From: Mycogone perniciosa
Lineage: Eukaryota > Ascomycota > Sordariomycetes > Hypocreales > Hypocreaceae
NCBI GenBank assembly: GCA_025331125.1
Contig: JAOALB010000046.1
Span: 248,001 to 312,000 of the forward strand
Direction of reading: 5' to 3'
Length of the DNA: 64,000 nucleotides
Positions 49,974-62,205 of the stretch are shown one piece after another. How positions within the stretch are numbered: position 1 is the first letter of the stretch; each line of letters begins with the position of its first letter. The notes beneath the pieces are model-generated. The model was given only the letters and a program-made list of their open reading frames with translations. It was not told the DNA's origin and made no database searches. A program made the translations under genes and the position numbers.

Positions 49974-51296
49974 TCAGAAGTCAGCAAAGCACTCGTCGTA
50001 CCTTTGTGCCATCTCCGCTGTATACGGTTCTCGATTTCCATCATCCTCTGGGTACGTGTCAAAGCACTGGGCATCCCCAGGGTAACGAATAGGTGGGATG
50101 ATAGGCCCTGGGTGGCGGCGGTTGATGATGTCGTCCCAATTAACGCCCCGGAAAAAGGGATGGGCCTTGACACGGCTAGCCCCCCCACTGATGTTACCGA
50201 GGCGTCTCGAACGATCAATGGTGCAGAGGGAACGGATAATATCCTTGGCTTCGTCTGAGATGGGCGGGTCATGAGGAAACACGACAGGTTTTTCGACAAT
50301 CCTAGACTTGGGTTAATATCTTGGGGGCATACGTAGTATGGGGTTTATATGAGTTAGGCCTACTGTTTATAGATTTCAATGGGATTTTGATGCCAGAATG
50401 GAGGGTAGCCTGTCAAGAACTCATATATCAAGATTCCCAGCGCCCACCAGTCGACTGCTGTCGTGTGGCCTTTATTGTGGATCACCTCTGGCGCAAGATA
50501 CTCCGGCGTGCCACAGAGGGTGTAAGTCTCCACGGGCCGGTCATCTCGGTAGCCCAGTCTTTTGGCAAACCCGAAATCGACCAGTTTGATATGACCGCCC
50601 TTGTCCAGCAGAAGATTCTCGGGCTTCATATCCCTATAAGCTACCCCACCCTGCTGCTCGTGAAGGAATTCTAGTACGAGCACAATCTCGGCGGCGTAGA
50701 AGCGAGCAACTTGTTCATCGAAGCGGCGGAATTTACGGAGGTAGGTGAATAGCTCGCCACCGGGAACGTAGTCAAGGAGCATGTATAATGAGTCGCCGTC
50801 GGAGAAGGAGGCTAGCAAATTCGTGATGAAGGGGTGACCGGCTACATCTGCGAGAACGGCTCGCTCGTGGCGGACGTGGTCGACCTGCTTCAGCTTGATG
50901 ACCTCTGTCTTTCTGAGGATTTTGAGGGCATAGACCTCGGGGTTTGGGTCGTGGTCCAAAGGCAGCGTAGCACCGGCAGGACGAACAAGGCATACCCGGG
51001 CAAATGTTCCTACACGGCGTGTGAGAAGGCTGTTTGTTTGTTTGTTTGTTTGTTCATGTGGTCGAAGGGAGACAGGGGAGTGACGAACCAGTGCCCAGAG
51101 TGCGCACAAGCTTGAAATCAGATAACCTGAACTTGCGGGTAGATGGCAGCGGCTCTACAACACTATCGGTGTCTGCTACAGCCGTGGCGGCATCATTGGA
51201 CGGAGCGACGCTGGCATGGTGGAGCTCACGAGTTGATGCCATGCCGGTTGATGGCGCAAGAATGCCCGGTTGCGATTGGAAGACAGTGGCCGCCAT
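49974..51296 (-). CDS. cAMP-dependent protein kinase catalytic subunit
   Basis: Main effector of cAMP signalling: it phosphorylates R-R-x-S/T targets when released from the regulatory subunit. Three exons on the minus strand: 51296-51089, 51009-50364 and 50301-49974, joined in frame (GTTCGT..GTGTAG; GTAGGC..TCTAG), 393 residues. Motifs: Gly-loop LGTGTFARV, Lys in YALKIL, YRDMKPENLLLD, DFGFAKR, activation loop YTLCGTPEYLAPE, and an AGC C-tail ending CFADF, the hydrophobic FxxF end typical of PKA. The Leu usual in RDLKPEN is Met, a mild change. Many ascomycetes have two PKA catalytic genes. The short N-terminus here, without a long Gln-rich extension, suggests the second isoform (PkaB/PKA2 type), but that split is uncertain. 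The first intron contains an AAAC microsatellite. Confidence 0.93.
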
Positions 51297-52884
51297 TCGA
51301 TCGATCTGCCGCAGGAGGCTGTGGATGGGGAGGAATAAGGATGCTTGCGATTATTGGTGAGAGCGCGCCGTTCAGGGGAGGTCCATGGCCTGCGGATGGA
51401 AGCGGCGGATGCGATGGCGGCGCGCGATGGGGAGAATCGCTACTGGTTCAATTGGATCATGGCAGAAGGGTAGACATATGTCTGGGAGAAAAAGAACTGG
51501 GAAGAGGACTCTGAGGCGGATTGGATAGGACAGGCCAGCGGACAGCCAGCAGACTTGGCGCTTATAGTGTTGGTTTGGTTCGGCTGGTCGGTCGTTTTGG
51601 TGAGAAGAGTGGCGACAGACTGTTGTTGGTGAGCATTGATTGTGGGGGAGGGAGGGGCGGGTATGACGCAACGCGGAAGAGGCTAGGAAGTCAACAGACG
51701 CTATTACTACTACTGCTACTGCTACGACTCAATACAATGGCGCATACGAGTAATTGCACGAGCAAAATGTCAGACCGCTACGGACCGCTCATCGTTGTTC
51801 GCCAATGACCATTATCCGGCCACTGGATATTGATACACAAAGAGAGAGACATATATCATACCAGGTAGGTACACATCTCGAGGCAAACATGAGGGGAACG
51901 ATGGGGCTCAGCTGTCAGATGTACAGGCAGGGGTCTGTCTATGCGTTAGTCTGCTAGCCAGCCTCGCTGCCTCGTGTTTGTTGGCCGACGCTGCCAAACC
52001 CACGATGTATGTATGCATCATAGGCAGCTAGTTAAGAACAGATCAGTTATGGTGCACATGACGGGAACTGGGCAGCCGATAACTACATGGTCGATAAGAG
52101 CTAACACTGAGCTCTCCGCTCTCCACATGATGTCTCTCAGTCATTTTTAATGACGGCGGCTGCAACTTGAGAGAGCTCTCTACACCGCTCCCGCATCTTT
52201 GAGTAAGACATAGATATTTCGTCCACATATTGAAATACTACTATTACTACGAAGTACCGAGTACTGCCTAGGAATATGTGATCCAATGCCCGTCATCGAC
52301 ATCGGGGGTTTGTGCAGATCTGGGGAGCGGGTCGGATTCTGCTTACTAAGACCCCGGAGGGATGGACTGGAATGGCATCAACGGGATTAAAACAGACCTG
52401 AACGGCATATCTAGTATGTACCAATGTACCTGTCTCTAGTACGGAGCACAGTGGGACAATAATATGCCCCGCGAACGGCTGCGCTCCCCAAAGCCACTAG
52501 TAATACTCCGTAATGAATGAGCCTATGGGCCCGCGTGAGGCCGACACAGCTTGGGCCGCTGGCATTGCTGGCTGAAGAGGTCCAAACACCAACTAGACTC
52601 CATCATAACCACACATCATCAGCTACTCCATTAGGTACGCTTCCATACATTCAATACTCGCAACAACATCGTCCATCGCTGTCTTTCAGTCCAATTCTCG
52701 GTTCTTGCAGTTCGTTTCTTTGGCAACCCTCGCTCGCTCTACACTACAACGCCCCAATCCCTCTTAACGCTGGCTGAACGACGCTTCCGACCATCAGCAA
52801 CCTCTCCTGTCCTCTGCTACCCTAGCCTTGGCTTCTGCCTCTCCCACATCACATCGTCATGCGCCGCTGAATCGATCCGAAACC
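51297..52884. other. Divergent promoter region between PKA and the TBC-domain gene
   Basis: The two genes are transcribed away from each other across about 1.6 kb. No supported gene lies between. TACGAAGTACCGAGTACT motifs occur near 52250, and ACTCCGTA near 52505. From about 52600 the plus strand turns C/T-rich, a likely leader of the TBC gene. Confidence 0.5.
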
Positions 52885-55800
52885 ATGTTCTCCAACTTCA
52901 CCAGTATCGTCCAGAAAGCCCAGCAGCTCATCGATCCCACCCAGGGGCTGAATCTGTCGAGCTCTGACCGGAACCCCTCCAAGGCCTCCCTCTTCCAGAG
53001 CCAGTTTCGACTCCCTGCCTCCCAGACGCCCCTGTACGAAATCAACGCCGAGCTCACCATCCCGCCTTCCAACGCTACGCGCGGCGACAAGGACCACGAT
53101 CGAGGATGGCACTATGTGGGCAAGCTGCACCTCTCCGAGGCCTACATGTGCTTTTCCACGACACCCTCGAGCTTTGCTCAGTCGGCGAGCACAACAACAT
53201 CATCCGCATTTACCGGGCAAACCAATGGCAGTGGTCCTAGTGGGAGCGGCTTCACATTCCCTCTCTGTGCTGTCAGGCGGGTAGAGAGACTGAATAGCCA
53301 GAACTTCCAGGTACGTATGGCGTTAAGTACCTTATCTTCCCTCTGTTGGTCCCAACAGATGGCGCAGGTGTCTTCTCACTGCTAACAACGACCATCAAGT
53401 TTGCTCTCGCCATCACCACTTGGAATAGTTTGCTAGGGGACAGCGCTAAAGTAAAGGACAATAATTCCAAGGACGCCAGGGAACAACGCATCACAATTCA
53501 TTTGGCTGGCACCAGGCAGGCTTGCGAGCGGTTTTGCGACGGTCTAAAGCGAGGCTTGAGAGCCGGAGTGGGTAATGTGGGTAAGCTTCGCAAGGTTGTA
53601 GCGGAATGCTATTCCGAGCATCTTCTCCGAACGGACGATAAGGCAGGTGTGACACCACCCGATGCTGGGCTGGGCATGATTTTCCGATATCCTGGCGATC
53701 CAAAGAAGCTTCGAGACAGGGCCAAGATGCGGCTCTGGGCTGAATATCTTCGCGACAATGGACGGAATACCACTCTAATTCGCCAACCCACCTTCCACAA
53801 GCTGATTCGAGTTGGTTTACCGAATCGATTACGAGGTGAGATATGGGAGCTGACCTCGGGCTCCCTGTACCTACGCCTGGAGAGCCCAACCTTATATAGC
53901 GATACTCTGGCGAAGTTTGAGGGTCAGGAATCGCTCGCTATTGACGAGATTGAGAAGGACCTCAACCGCAGCCTTCCAGAGTACCCGGGTTTTCAGAGCG
54001 AGGAGGGCATTGGCCGGCTGCGTCGTGTTCTCACAGCCTACAGCTGGGTTAATTCTGACGTCGGTTATTGTCAGGCCATGAACATCGTGGTGGCCGCTTT
54101 GCTTATCTATATGTCGGAGTCACAAGCATTCTTCCTCCTGTCTGCCCTTTGCGATCGACTCGTCCCCGGATACTATTCAACAACCATGTATGGGACCCTT
54201 TTGGATCAGAAAGTGTTCGAGAGCCTGGTTGAGAAAACCATGCCCATACTGTGGGACCATCTCGTAAAAAGTGATGTTCAGCTGTCGGTTGTGTCGCTGC
54301 CCTGGTTCCTTTCGCTGTACATCAATTCAATGCCCCTCATCTTCGCTTTCCGTGTTTTGGATGTATTCTTCGTCGAGGGACCAAAGGTTCTCTTCCAAGT
54401 CGGCCTGGCCATCTTACGGATAAACGGAGAGGAACTGTTAGATGCTGCGGATGACGGAGCTTTCATCTCAGTCCTCAAGTCGTATTTTGCGCGACTCGAC
54501 GAGTCTGCACACCCGAAATCGGAAAACCCCAAGTTGCGAGCAGTTACACGGTTCCAAGAACTCATGGTTGTGGCGTTTAAGGAGTTTTCCGGCATTACCC
54601 ACAGCAGCATTACAGAACTGCGCCTCAAGAAGAAAGATGCGGTTCTCAGCAACATCGAGAGCTTCGCGAAGCGGACAGCTATACGCAATCTAGGGCCGGA
54701 CAGCAAACTTCTTAGTACGGAAGAATTGGGGTCTCTATATGACCGGTTCTACAATGTCCTGTACGAGCGACAGCAGCGAGATCTGATGATCCAGGAGGAG
54801 AGACAACGGAGAGCCAAAAATAGCAGAATCCGCGCCTCTGATATCTTTGCCTCAGCTCCCCAGAATCAGGTGGAAAAGGGTCGCGTTGGTCTCGGCCCCA
54901 GTACCAACCTTATGGACTATGATGCCTTCCGGGAGTTTTTGGCAGGCATGTCAAAATGGGCTCTCTCAGACTCTCCAGCAAATGGCAGATGGGATGCTTC
55001 CTCTGAGGTAGATAAATATGCCAAGTTCCACAGCGCTAGAAGGGCTCCTGATATTATGTCGCCTTGGGGTACTGGGCCAGAACCGGCAGAGCATGAGTTC
55101 CTGCGTCGACTTTTCAAGAAATGGGATGTTGATGGGACGTCGGCTCTGACGCTCCAAAATGTTGTGACTGGCCTGGCAAGGATCAAGGGGAAACGGGACA
55201 TCATGGGCACTATTACATATTTCTTTGAGCTCTACGATGACGACGGAGATGGAAGGGTTGACAGAGAGGGGATCCTACGGATATCGGAGGCTTTACTCTT
55301 TTTGTCCCGCCGTGGGCTTGAGGGTGCTTTGAGCTCCAGGCCTTCAAACGTGGGCTTGGATGGTGAAGCAGCCAGCGCAAAAGACTCTCAGAATAGTCTT
55401 TCTACGGGAGTTTCGACTAATGAGCGATTCCTGGGGAGTGTCAGTGCCTTCATCAGACGGTGCTTTGAATACGCTGATCCCGACCATCCGAAGAACCAGG
55501 ACAGGGATGAGCCTGGGACGCCCAAGGAAGAAATGGTGGATCCAAACGCCTTTGCTATCGGTGACGATGAAGACGAGGAGGACGAGGAGGATCTGCTCGG
55601 TCTTGATTCATCGCCATCAGCAACGCCAACGAAATCCAAGAGGCCGGCAGGTATGTCACGAAGCGACGCTGATGGCGAGACTCGGCGTCGTGCGTCAAAA
55701 GCAAAGTCGGAAGCAGCTAATGCAGCACTTGATCCCGCACACCCACTTCACATCACACTGCCGACCTTCCGGATGGTTGTCCTGGCTGATGAACTCCTGG

Positions 55801-56354
55801 AGCAATTCTTTGAGTCATCATTCCCAAGCTCGTTTCATATTATTGAGGGACTTGAAAGTTCCGGCGGAGCAACCTTCGGCCCATCCCTCACAACATTCTC
55901 CAGCTTAGGCTTCAATGCTAGGCCACCAGTGCCCGCTCAACCTGGTCCTGCTGGAGCAGGACGGGGACTGCGTGGTGTGCTAGACAACATTGTCACAGAC
56001 GGTATGCGTGTAGCAACCGAGGTACGGAGGCGAATGGAGGAGGCCCAGAAAGAACTGGAGAGGAATGCATTGCCCAATCAGAGGCCCGATGATGATGAAG
56101 ACGATGACGATGACGTTGGCGTTGCGATTGGAGTGAGAAAAGCGCCGGGAGGTGCTAGCACGGATATTGAGCGGCGGTCAGTCAGGAGCTCGGATCGTGA
56201 TTTACTAGATGGAGCAGATGCAGAGGCAGGAGGCCCAGGAAAGGACCAAGGAGAGGGACAGAGCTTGATAGACATCGAATCTGGAGAAGGGAGGGGGCGG
56301 GCGGTAAGTACAGGCACAACTGCAGAGCCAGGCGTGGTGGAATTTGAAGGATGA
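52885..56354 (+). CDS. GRAM-TBC-EF-hand Rab GTPase-activating protein (Gyp2/Mdr1-like)
   Basis: Stimulates GTP hydrolysis by Rab/Ypt proteins in membrane traffic. The first ATG in frame is 52885 (MFSNFTSIVQKAQQLIDP). Exons 52885-53310 and 53400-56354; the intron GTACGT..TCAAG has CTAAC upstream and joins in phase 0 (NFQ-FALAITTW). 1126 residues. Order: an N-terminal GRAM-type region (~50-220), then the TBC domain (~279-485) with VGLPNRLRGEIWEL, the arginine finger IEKDLNR (Arg ~332) and the glutamine finger GYCQ (Gln ~367). After this come two EF-hand-like loops, a degenerate one at WDVDGTSALT (~717) and a canonical one at DDDGDGRVDREG (~755). An acidic, Ser-rich tail of about 250 residues follows. 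Both catalytic fingers are present, so it should be active. Family is certain; the target Rab is unknown. Confidence 0.93.
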
Positions 56355-57115
56355 TCGACCAACGTCTTGTTGCTCGGAGCAGATTCGTTACGTGTCGGCA
56401 CCTGACGAGTGCCGTTCTATCATTCTCTCGCTCCGGAGAGCCTGTTAATGATGACAAGCGTATTTACACCATGTCTTGACTCTGACTACTACTAGACAAA
56501 GGATTGGAACAATGGAAGAGGGCAAAGGATGTGTGGGTCACAGTACAAAATAGGCGCCAGTACCTTCTCAATTTTGTTTTTGTTTTTTTCGGATAAAGTG
56601 AAACAAAGAGATAAACGGCACTCGACCACGTACAATTCTATTCAACAGACACACGGTGGTGGATGGATATGGAGACCCAAATAATGCGATTGGAAGGTGG
56701 AAGCAGGTTCCTGGCATCAAGGTTATCTCGTATCTTTACAGAGTAGCTTGAGGCATACTAATAATAGAAATTGAGTCTGCGCTGTTACTCTAGTACTTAC
56801 CAAATCAAGTGGATATGTGTAAACCTGGGTGTGTTTTGTGACCACTTTCATTTGACCACTTACTGTTTGTTACTAGGCAACTTCTCCCCTTTTCATGCTC
56901 TCTGGGAAAGGTCCTGGAAAGCAGCATAGTCAAGATCGGCTGGTGCAACATCGCCTGTGCCAGTAGGGGGTAAGAAAAACATCCTGTTATGAAGGGAGTG
57001 GGCAGACAGCCGCAGCAAGTTAGAGACATGTCCAGAGATACACAACATGTCCAATAATGTCTTTCGAACCGAGCACATATCAAGTGTTAGAAGGGACAGC
57101 CCTCACATATTCATC
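56355..57115. other. Convergent 3' spacer between TBC and Nudix genes
   Basis: Contains the 3' regions of two converging genes. AT-rich, with poly-T (56574-56587). No frame with recognisable protein and no RNA gene. Confidence 0.55.
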
Positions 57116-57916
57116 TCATATCTCATAGCCAGAGTTTATCATATCAGAAATGACCTTTTCAATGACCTTGCCATCAGCCTCGAAAGTCATGCGACTGGCA
57201 GCCTCACGAGCATCAACCCACTCGAGCTTCAGGTCTTGCTCCCATGGTTCTTTAAGGCTTTCATTCGGTTTAACAGTGGAGTCTGCCTTGGCAGCGAACC
57301 AGAAGACGAGCTTGAAAGCAAGTGTTGACTCGCAGCGGTAGACGCACACAGACGAGGGCTCGCAGTTGAGCATAGTGGTGGTGACGCTTTCCATGTCTGC
57401 GCCGCAAAGGGAACCGAGCATTTCTGCGGACGGCGTGGAGCGGGTGGCAACATTCAGGGGCAAGGGCGTGCAGGGAATGCCAGTCTCCTCGAATGTCTCG
57501 CGAAGGGCTGTGGCGAGGACGTCTTCGCCTATGTGTTTGCGGCCCTTGGGGAGCTGGGTCACGCCGTCTATGGCATTGTGCAAGACGGCGACTTTGCGGG
57601 CGATGAGATCGACGGGCACGCAGCCGCATGAGATCATGAGGTCATGAGAGGGGATGAAGCGCAGCTCAAACTGTCTTGATACCTCGGCTGGTGTTGCACC
57701 TGATGATAGTATCTTTCCCTCCTGGGTAGGAGCCGAGTACTCAGAGAACAGAATTGGGTCTGCTGCAGCCGCCGCAGCCGCTGCTACGTCTGAAGTTGCT
57801 GGTGGCATTCTGGAGAGGAGAGTTGAGATGGCACTGTTACCAGAGAAACTCTGTATACGTGGAAGAGAGACAAGCAGTGCACCCGGGGACACTCTGTCTT
57901 CCTTTAAAAAGCCCAT
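57116..57916 (-). CDS. Nudix hydrolase
   Basis: Nudix enzymes hydrolyse nucleoside diphosphates linked to another group. One exon of 266 residues. The Nudix box is perfect at residues 125-147: G-x5-E-x7-REUxEExGU, seen as GRKHIGED then ATALRETFEETGI. The sequence before it, VPVDLIARKVAVLHN, forms the expected first strands; after the box come further strands and a C-terminal helix ending SGYEI. No targeting signal is obvious; a run of Ala (47-53) lies between the two possible starts and the domain. Two ATGs are possible: 57916 (MGFLKEDRVS) and the inner MPPATSDV at residue 37. The substrate cannot be told; the length and late insert (~145-175) differ from small diphosphoinositol or MutT forms. 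Confidence 0.88.
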   Translation of the reverse strand: MGFLKEDRVSPGALLVSLPRIQSFSGNSAISTLLSRMPPATSDVAAAAAAAADPILFSEYSAPTQEGKILSSGATPAEVSRQFELRFIPSHDLMISCGCVPVDLIARKVAVLHNAIDGVTQLPKGRKHIGEDVLATALRETFEETGIPCTPLPLNVATRSTPSAEMLGSLCGADMESVTTTMLNCEPSSVCVYRCESTLAFKLVFWFAAKADSTVKPNESLKEPWEQDLKLEWVDAREAASRMTFEADGKVIEKVISDMINSGYEI

Positions 57917-60217
57917 GACGATGCAGGGAGAAAGGCCCTATCAATAAATATAAAATCCGATTTTGGTGATGCGATGGTTTCCCGGTAAGAGGAGTCATTC
58001 CAGAGACGAGATGCCTCGCGCTCCACTTATATCGTCCGGTGCCATGCGAGATCAGGCTCACCGATAGAGCTCCCGTACATATTAGTACTAGTAGTTCGGA
58101 GTAGTAGTACCACTGCTAGCACAAAGTCGTCCGTAGTCCAACTCCAGCTTCGGTCTTGGTTTCAATGACAGCGGGTCTCGTATCTCATATCTCATGTATT
58201 GGGGATTTGGAGCGCCGTTAGTCATAGTCGTCGTACTTTGTAATCTATCACAAGACTGCTAATATTATAATTCTACTGCTACTACGGAGTACTACCAGGG
58301 TAGTCGCCAAGGTGCTTGGTTGGAATCATCAATTGTTTTCTGCCCAATACATATACCACCTATTCGCAGGGGCCAAGGAAAAAGAGATAGGTACGAAGTA
58401 CTACCTAGGCAGGCAATACTCCTTACTAACATCAATATCTACTCGTACGAACGTGCTAGGAATGAACTTCCAATTCGCGTAGTTAATAGATAGATATCGT
58501 ACCATGTAGACACTCCGTACGGTAATTAAACCTGGAGAGCCCAACAAATCCAGATCGTGGTCTAGAGAAAGCGCGCCACACAAGGATGTGATGGACACTG
58601 GTGGTCTTGGACCTCTTGGCTGTGACACTGTTTTGCAAACAGCGTGTCGTTTACTGTTGTTTCATGTACGAGTACTCGCACGCATGCACACGCGCACAAA
58701 CGTTTCATTGATCCATGCGGAGTACGAAGTACGGAGTACTCCGTACTGCTCGCTAATAGCTAACCGCGTATTATGCTATCACCAGCCTCTCAAAAGGACA
58801 CCGCGCTCCCTGCTTGTGCTCCTCAACGCGAACGCACGAAGGCGTAATTAATCATAATAGTGCCTAATAATAATACTTACTATCGCCCAGGAAGATACAC
58901 AGAGGTTAAATGTCAAGGGTCGCTACCCCTGGGATAGAAGCGCCACTCCTGGTTCTAACCCCTGACCCCACGCTGTACGTAGTACGAGTACTGGCTGCAC
59001 CTTAGCAAGCGGGTGACAATAAAACAGGGACTGCAAAAACAGATATCTAACCTAATAATGGGAAGTGGTTAACCGATTAGAGTACTCCGTACTCCGTAGT
59101 AGTTGGAGCTTTTACTATCTAATATTGTATTATACTATATATTTATTGTGCTCCGTAAACAGCCGCTAGATAAGAGTTGTCCGTGGCAATGAGAGCAACC
59201 TGTGCCAATAGTACTCCGTATAAGTAGCAAACGACTTGTTGTCCCTGTTTTATTATCAGTATCTCGATACTCTGGGCTAGCAAATGTGTGGAGTAGGTTA
59301 TTAGTGCCGTAATGGTACTCCGTACTGTCACCAGGTACTTCGTATTAGGCACTAGGACTGCTAATAATACAGAGTACTCCGTACCGTGCAACCCAATCCG
59401 AATCAACGTCCTGGTGCTCCTCTTTTCCCATCCCGGCCCTTGTCTCTCCATCTCCATCCCCATCTCCTTGTCAATCAATCATTCCATTCCCATCCATCAT
59501 CCAATTGCGCCGACGTCTGTCTCTTTCTTGTCCTTCCATTTTCTTTATCCGGTGCGCCACGACACGTCGTATCTACTACCATAATTCCTTTGTTCCTGTT
59601 GTTGGTTCCGGTTCGAGGACTCGCGAAGCATTGCCTCTTGCGCTCTTGGTGCCGAGCTTTCGACGTGCTTGCCTACGAAGTACTTGCATACATACATACG
59701 AGTATTGCCGCCACTGAATAATAAAAAAGGGGCGCCCCCAAACATTCGTTGCAGATTGACAGCTCGTTTGCCGCTACATCGCTGGGCTTCTGTCAACTCG
59801 CCCAATCGCCTCCATCCATTGCTAAAGGGAAGAATTCTCCTTTGCTTGCATCTCTTCTTCCCGCTTGTTCTGGCGGCGATCGACAACCGGCCCCAACCAA
59901 CCCCCTTTTCTGGACCTGGAGGGGGTAATCTTACAGTACATTGCGCTCCGTACAGTGCTGCCACAGCACAGTACCCTGCGGTTTTTGACGACTCGTGCCG
60001 CGTGCGTCCAGCGCAGCGTCACTACTGCTATCACTAGCAAGCGCCCAGCCCCGTCGTTCTGTGGCGGGCGGCCGTTTGGTTTGACTGCTTGGTATGACGC
60101 TAGGCCTGGCCTCCTGTGTCCAAGGAATTTAACCCGCCAGATCCCCCTGGCGACAACGCGAGTCAAAAGATCCAGAGATCCAAGACCTCTTTAGGTTATC
60201 AGCACTCTCCAGTCATC
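57917..60217. other. Divergent intergenic region with palindromes; leader of Pal1
   Basis: Separates Nudix (minus) and Pal1 (plus). No supported gene. It holds a 20-bp perfect palindrome AGTACGGAGTACTCCGTACT at 58728-58747 and many partial copies (58080-58115, 58275-58295, 58395-58405, 58975-58990, 59080-59105, 59205-59220, 59310-59385). From 59400 on the plus strand is C/T-rich, a probable Pal1 leader. Confidence 0.5.
58728..58747. repeat. 20-bp perfect palindrome of the dispersed TACTCCGTA family
   Basis: AGTACGGAGTACTCCGTACT reads the same on both strands. It is the longest perfect member of the short motif family scattered through the intergenic DNA here; a second 18-bp perfect copy lies at 37041-37058. 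It could form a hairpin in single strands or bind a dimeric protein, but neither is shown. Confidence 0.8.
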
Positions 60218-62205
60218 ATGTCTACGAACGGCTCTTACTTCCAAGGTAAGTCACTCTACAATAATCCCAATCCAATTGCATCACTATTCCTTCGGCTTCC
60301 GTCATCTTGTCTCCGCCGAGCATGGTCGCGATCATCAAACCAACCGCCTCACCATCCCAACGACGACACCAATGACGCGAGAATGGCCACGAGGATTCCC
60401 GTGATCGACCCTTCTGTTACTGTGTCATGTAGACGAAGCGGACCTGTCTTGTTTCATAATTACCCATCACTCCGTCATTTGTTTGTCGTTGTCTGCCCGC
60501 CAGCTGATCTTTCTCTTGTAGGGCAACAGCCTGCCCCCCAGGTGGCCTTCAACAACAACCCCTTCTCCTCCAACAACCCGTTTCGCAATCGCGCTACTTC
60601 TCCCGCAAGCGTCGATGCCGCCTTTACCAAGTCGCCGACCTCTCCCTTTGACGATCCAGCACCTCCTCCCCGGCCCCTATCGCGAAACCCCTTTCTGGAT
60701 CAACCACCAGCACCCATCAAGCCAGCCGACATTGTATCGGCCAGATCTACTTCCTATTCTCTCACAGCCGAGGATATTTTCGTATGTTGTACCTACCAAT
60801 GACATTAGAATTATTCCTGTCAGATAGAGAGGGATCGTTTGAGGACATGTACCGTATTTAATGATGCTAATGGTTAATCTTCCCCAGGGCTCGTTAACCC
60901 TCGACGACAACTCAGTTACTGTGAACAGAGCAAGTGATCCACCACCACCTTCACAGCAACCTACACCAGACCGCCCACTGGCTCCTCGCCGAGAGGTAGA
61001 GAATCAGCCGCCAGCGCGACCAGCAAACAGCAGACACCGTCCCACCCACTCACAGGAGGAGGCATTGAGGGCTCGGAAGCCACAGCCTGCCAACGTTCAG
61101 CCAGGTTCATCTACCGACTCCCCACAACGAAAACCGCAGCGCCGCCCACGACGCAACTCCGATTCGTCTCTCATGGACTTCGACGCCAAGCCCCTCACCG
61201 AGGAGGAGAAGAAGGCGACCGAGGCCAAACGGCGTGAGCGCGAACGACGTCGCGAAGGCAAGGAAAGAAGCAAGCCTGGGCGTCCTAGTCGCAAAATGGA
61301 CATTATTGATCAGCTTGATGCCACCAGCATCTATGGAACCGGCCGTATGTGTACACTGATCTGTATTTTGTGTTCTGATCTTTAACCCACTCTCAGTATT
61401 CCACCACGACGGGCCATTTGACGCCTTGAACCCGCACCGAAACCGTCAGAATAGCCGGAGACTAGCTCCCATGCAGGCCTTTCCCAAGGACTCTCTCAAC
61501 AACACGCTGGGCGGCTCTGGTCCGCTTAACTCACAAGCCGATCACTCCACTTTCATGGGTCATGGCACTGATGAAGCCTTCAGAGACTTTGCCAGCAGCG
61601 GAAAGAACAAGAATGGATACGACCACCCATCGGGTTCTCGTGGCGAACCGGCCATATTCGATTCTAGTTCACGCGGCACCGCTGTTCATGGTGACGAAAG
61701 CCACGGGTTGGGTACCTCAACATTCTTAGAAGGAACGCCGGCAGCGCGGTCAGCCATCTTACGCCGGCAGGCAGAGCAAGCACAAGAAATCGCTGAAGGC
61801 GGCTTGCAGCGGAAGAAGTCCCTAGCACAACGGATCCGACATATCAATAAGGGGCCACGAGGTGACTTTAGCTCATCAAGCCGAATGTCAAATGTCGAAA
61901 GCAGAACATCACCTGACCAGGGTCGATATGGTTCTAGTGCTGGGTCAGAAAGCAACCCATACTTCGCGGAATTTGGAAAGGATGAAGAAGCCATCAGTGT
62001 CAAGCCCCGAAACGGAAAATTGTCGCCACCACCGATGCCCCGACGAAGTTCGGGAAGTGCCTTTGAGCGTCGGGCGACAACAGATGCGACATCGGCCCTA
62101 ACTGATGAGCCCCCGTCGAAGTCATCTGGCCTCCTCGGCCGAATGAAGAGTCTGAAAGGTGGAAGGCGGCCTAGCAGAACTGCTGATACCGGAATGGCTG
62201 TCTAG
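60218..62205 (+). CDS. Pal1 cell-morphology protein
   Basis: Pal1 family proteins act at sites of polarised growth and early endocytosis and help set cylindrical cell shape (fission-yeast Pal1). Four exons: 60218-60245, 60522-60781, 60888-61344 and 61397-62205, all GT..AG and in frame, giving 517 residues. The N-terminus has NNPFSSNNPFRNR and NPFLD, the NPF-type motifs that bind EH-domain endocytic proteins. The middle is charged and disordered, with a basic helix rich in KRRERERRREGKE. The Pal1 core spans exons 3 and 4: KMDIIDQLDATSIYGTGLFH, then HDGPFDALNPHRN, then the conserved APMQAFPKDSLNNTLGGSGP. Exon 4 ends in GRMKSLKGGRR and a Ser-rich tail. The ATG at 60218 has a good context and gives a short first exon. 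Family assignment is strong. Confidence 0.93.
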
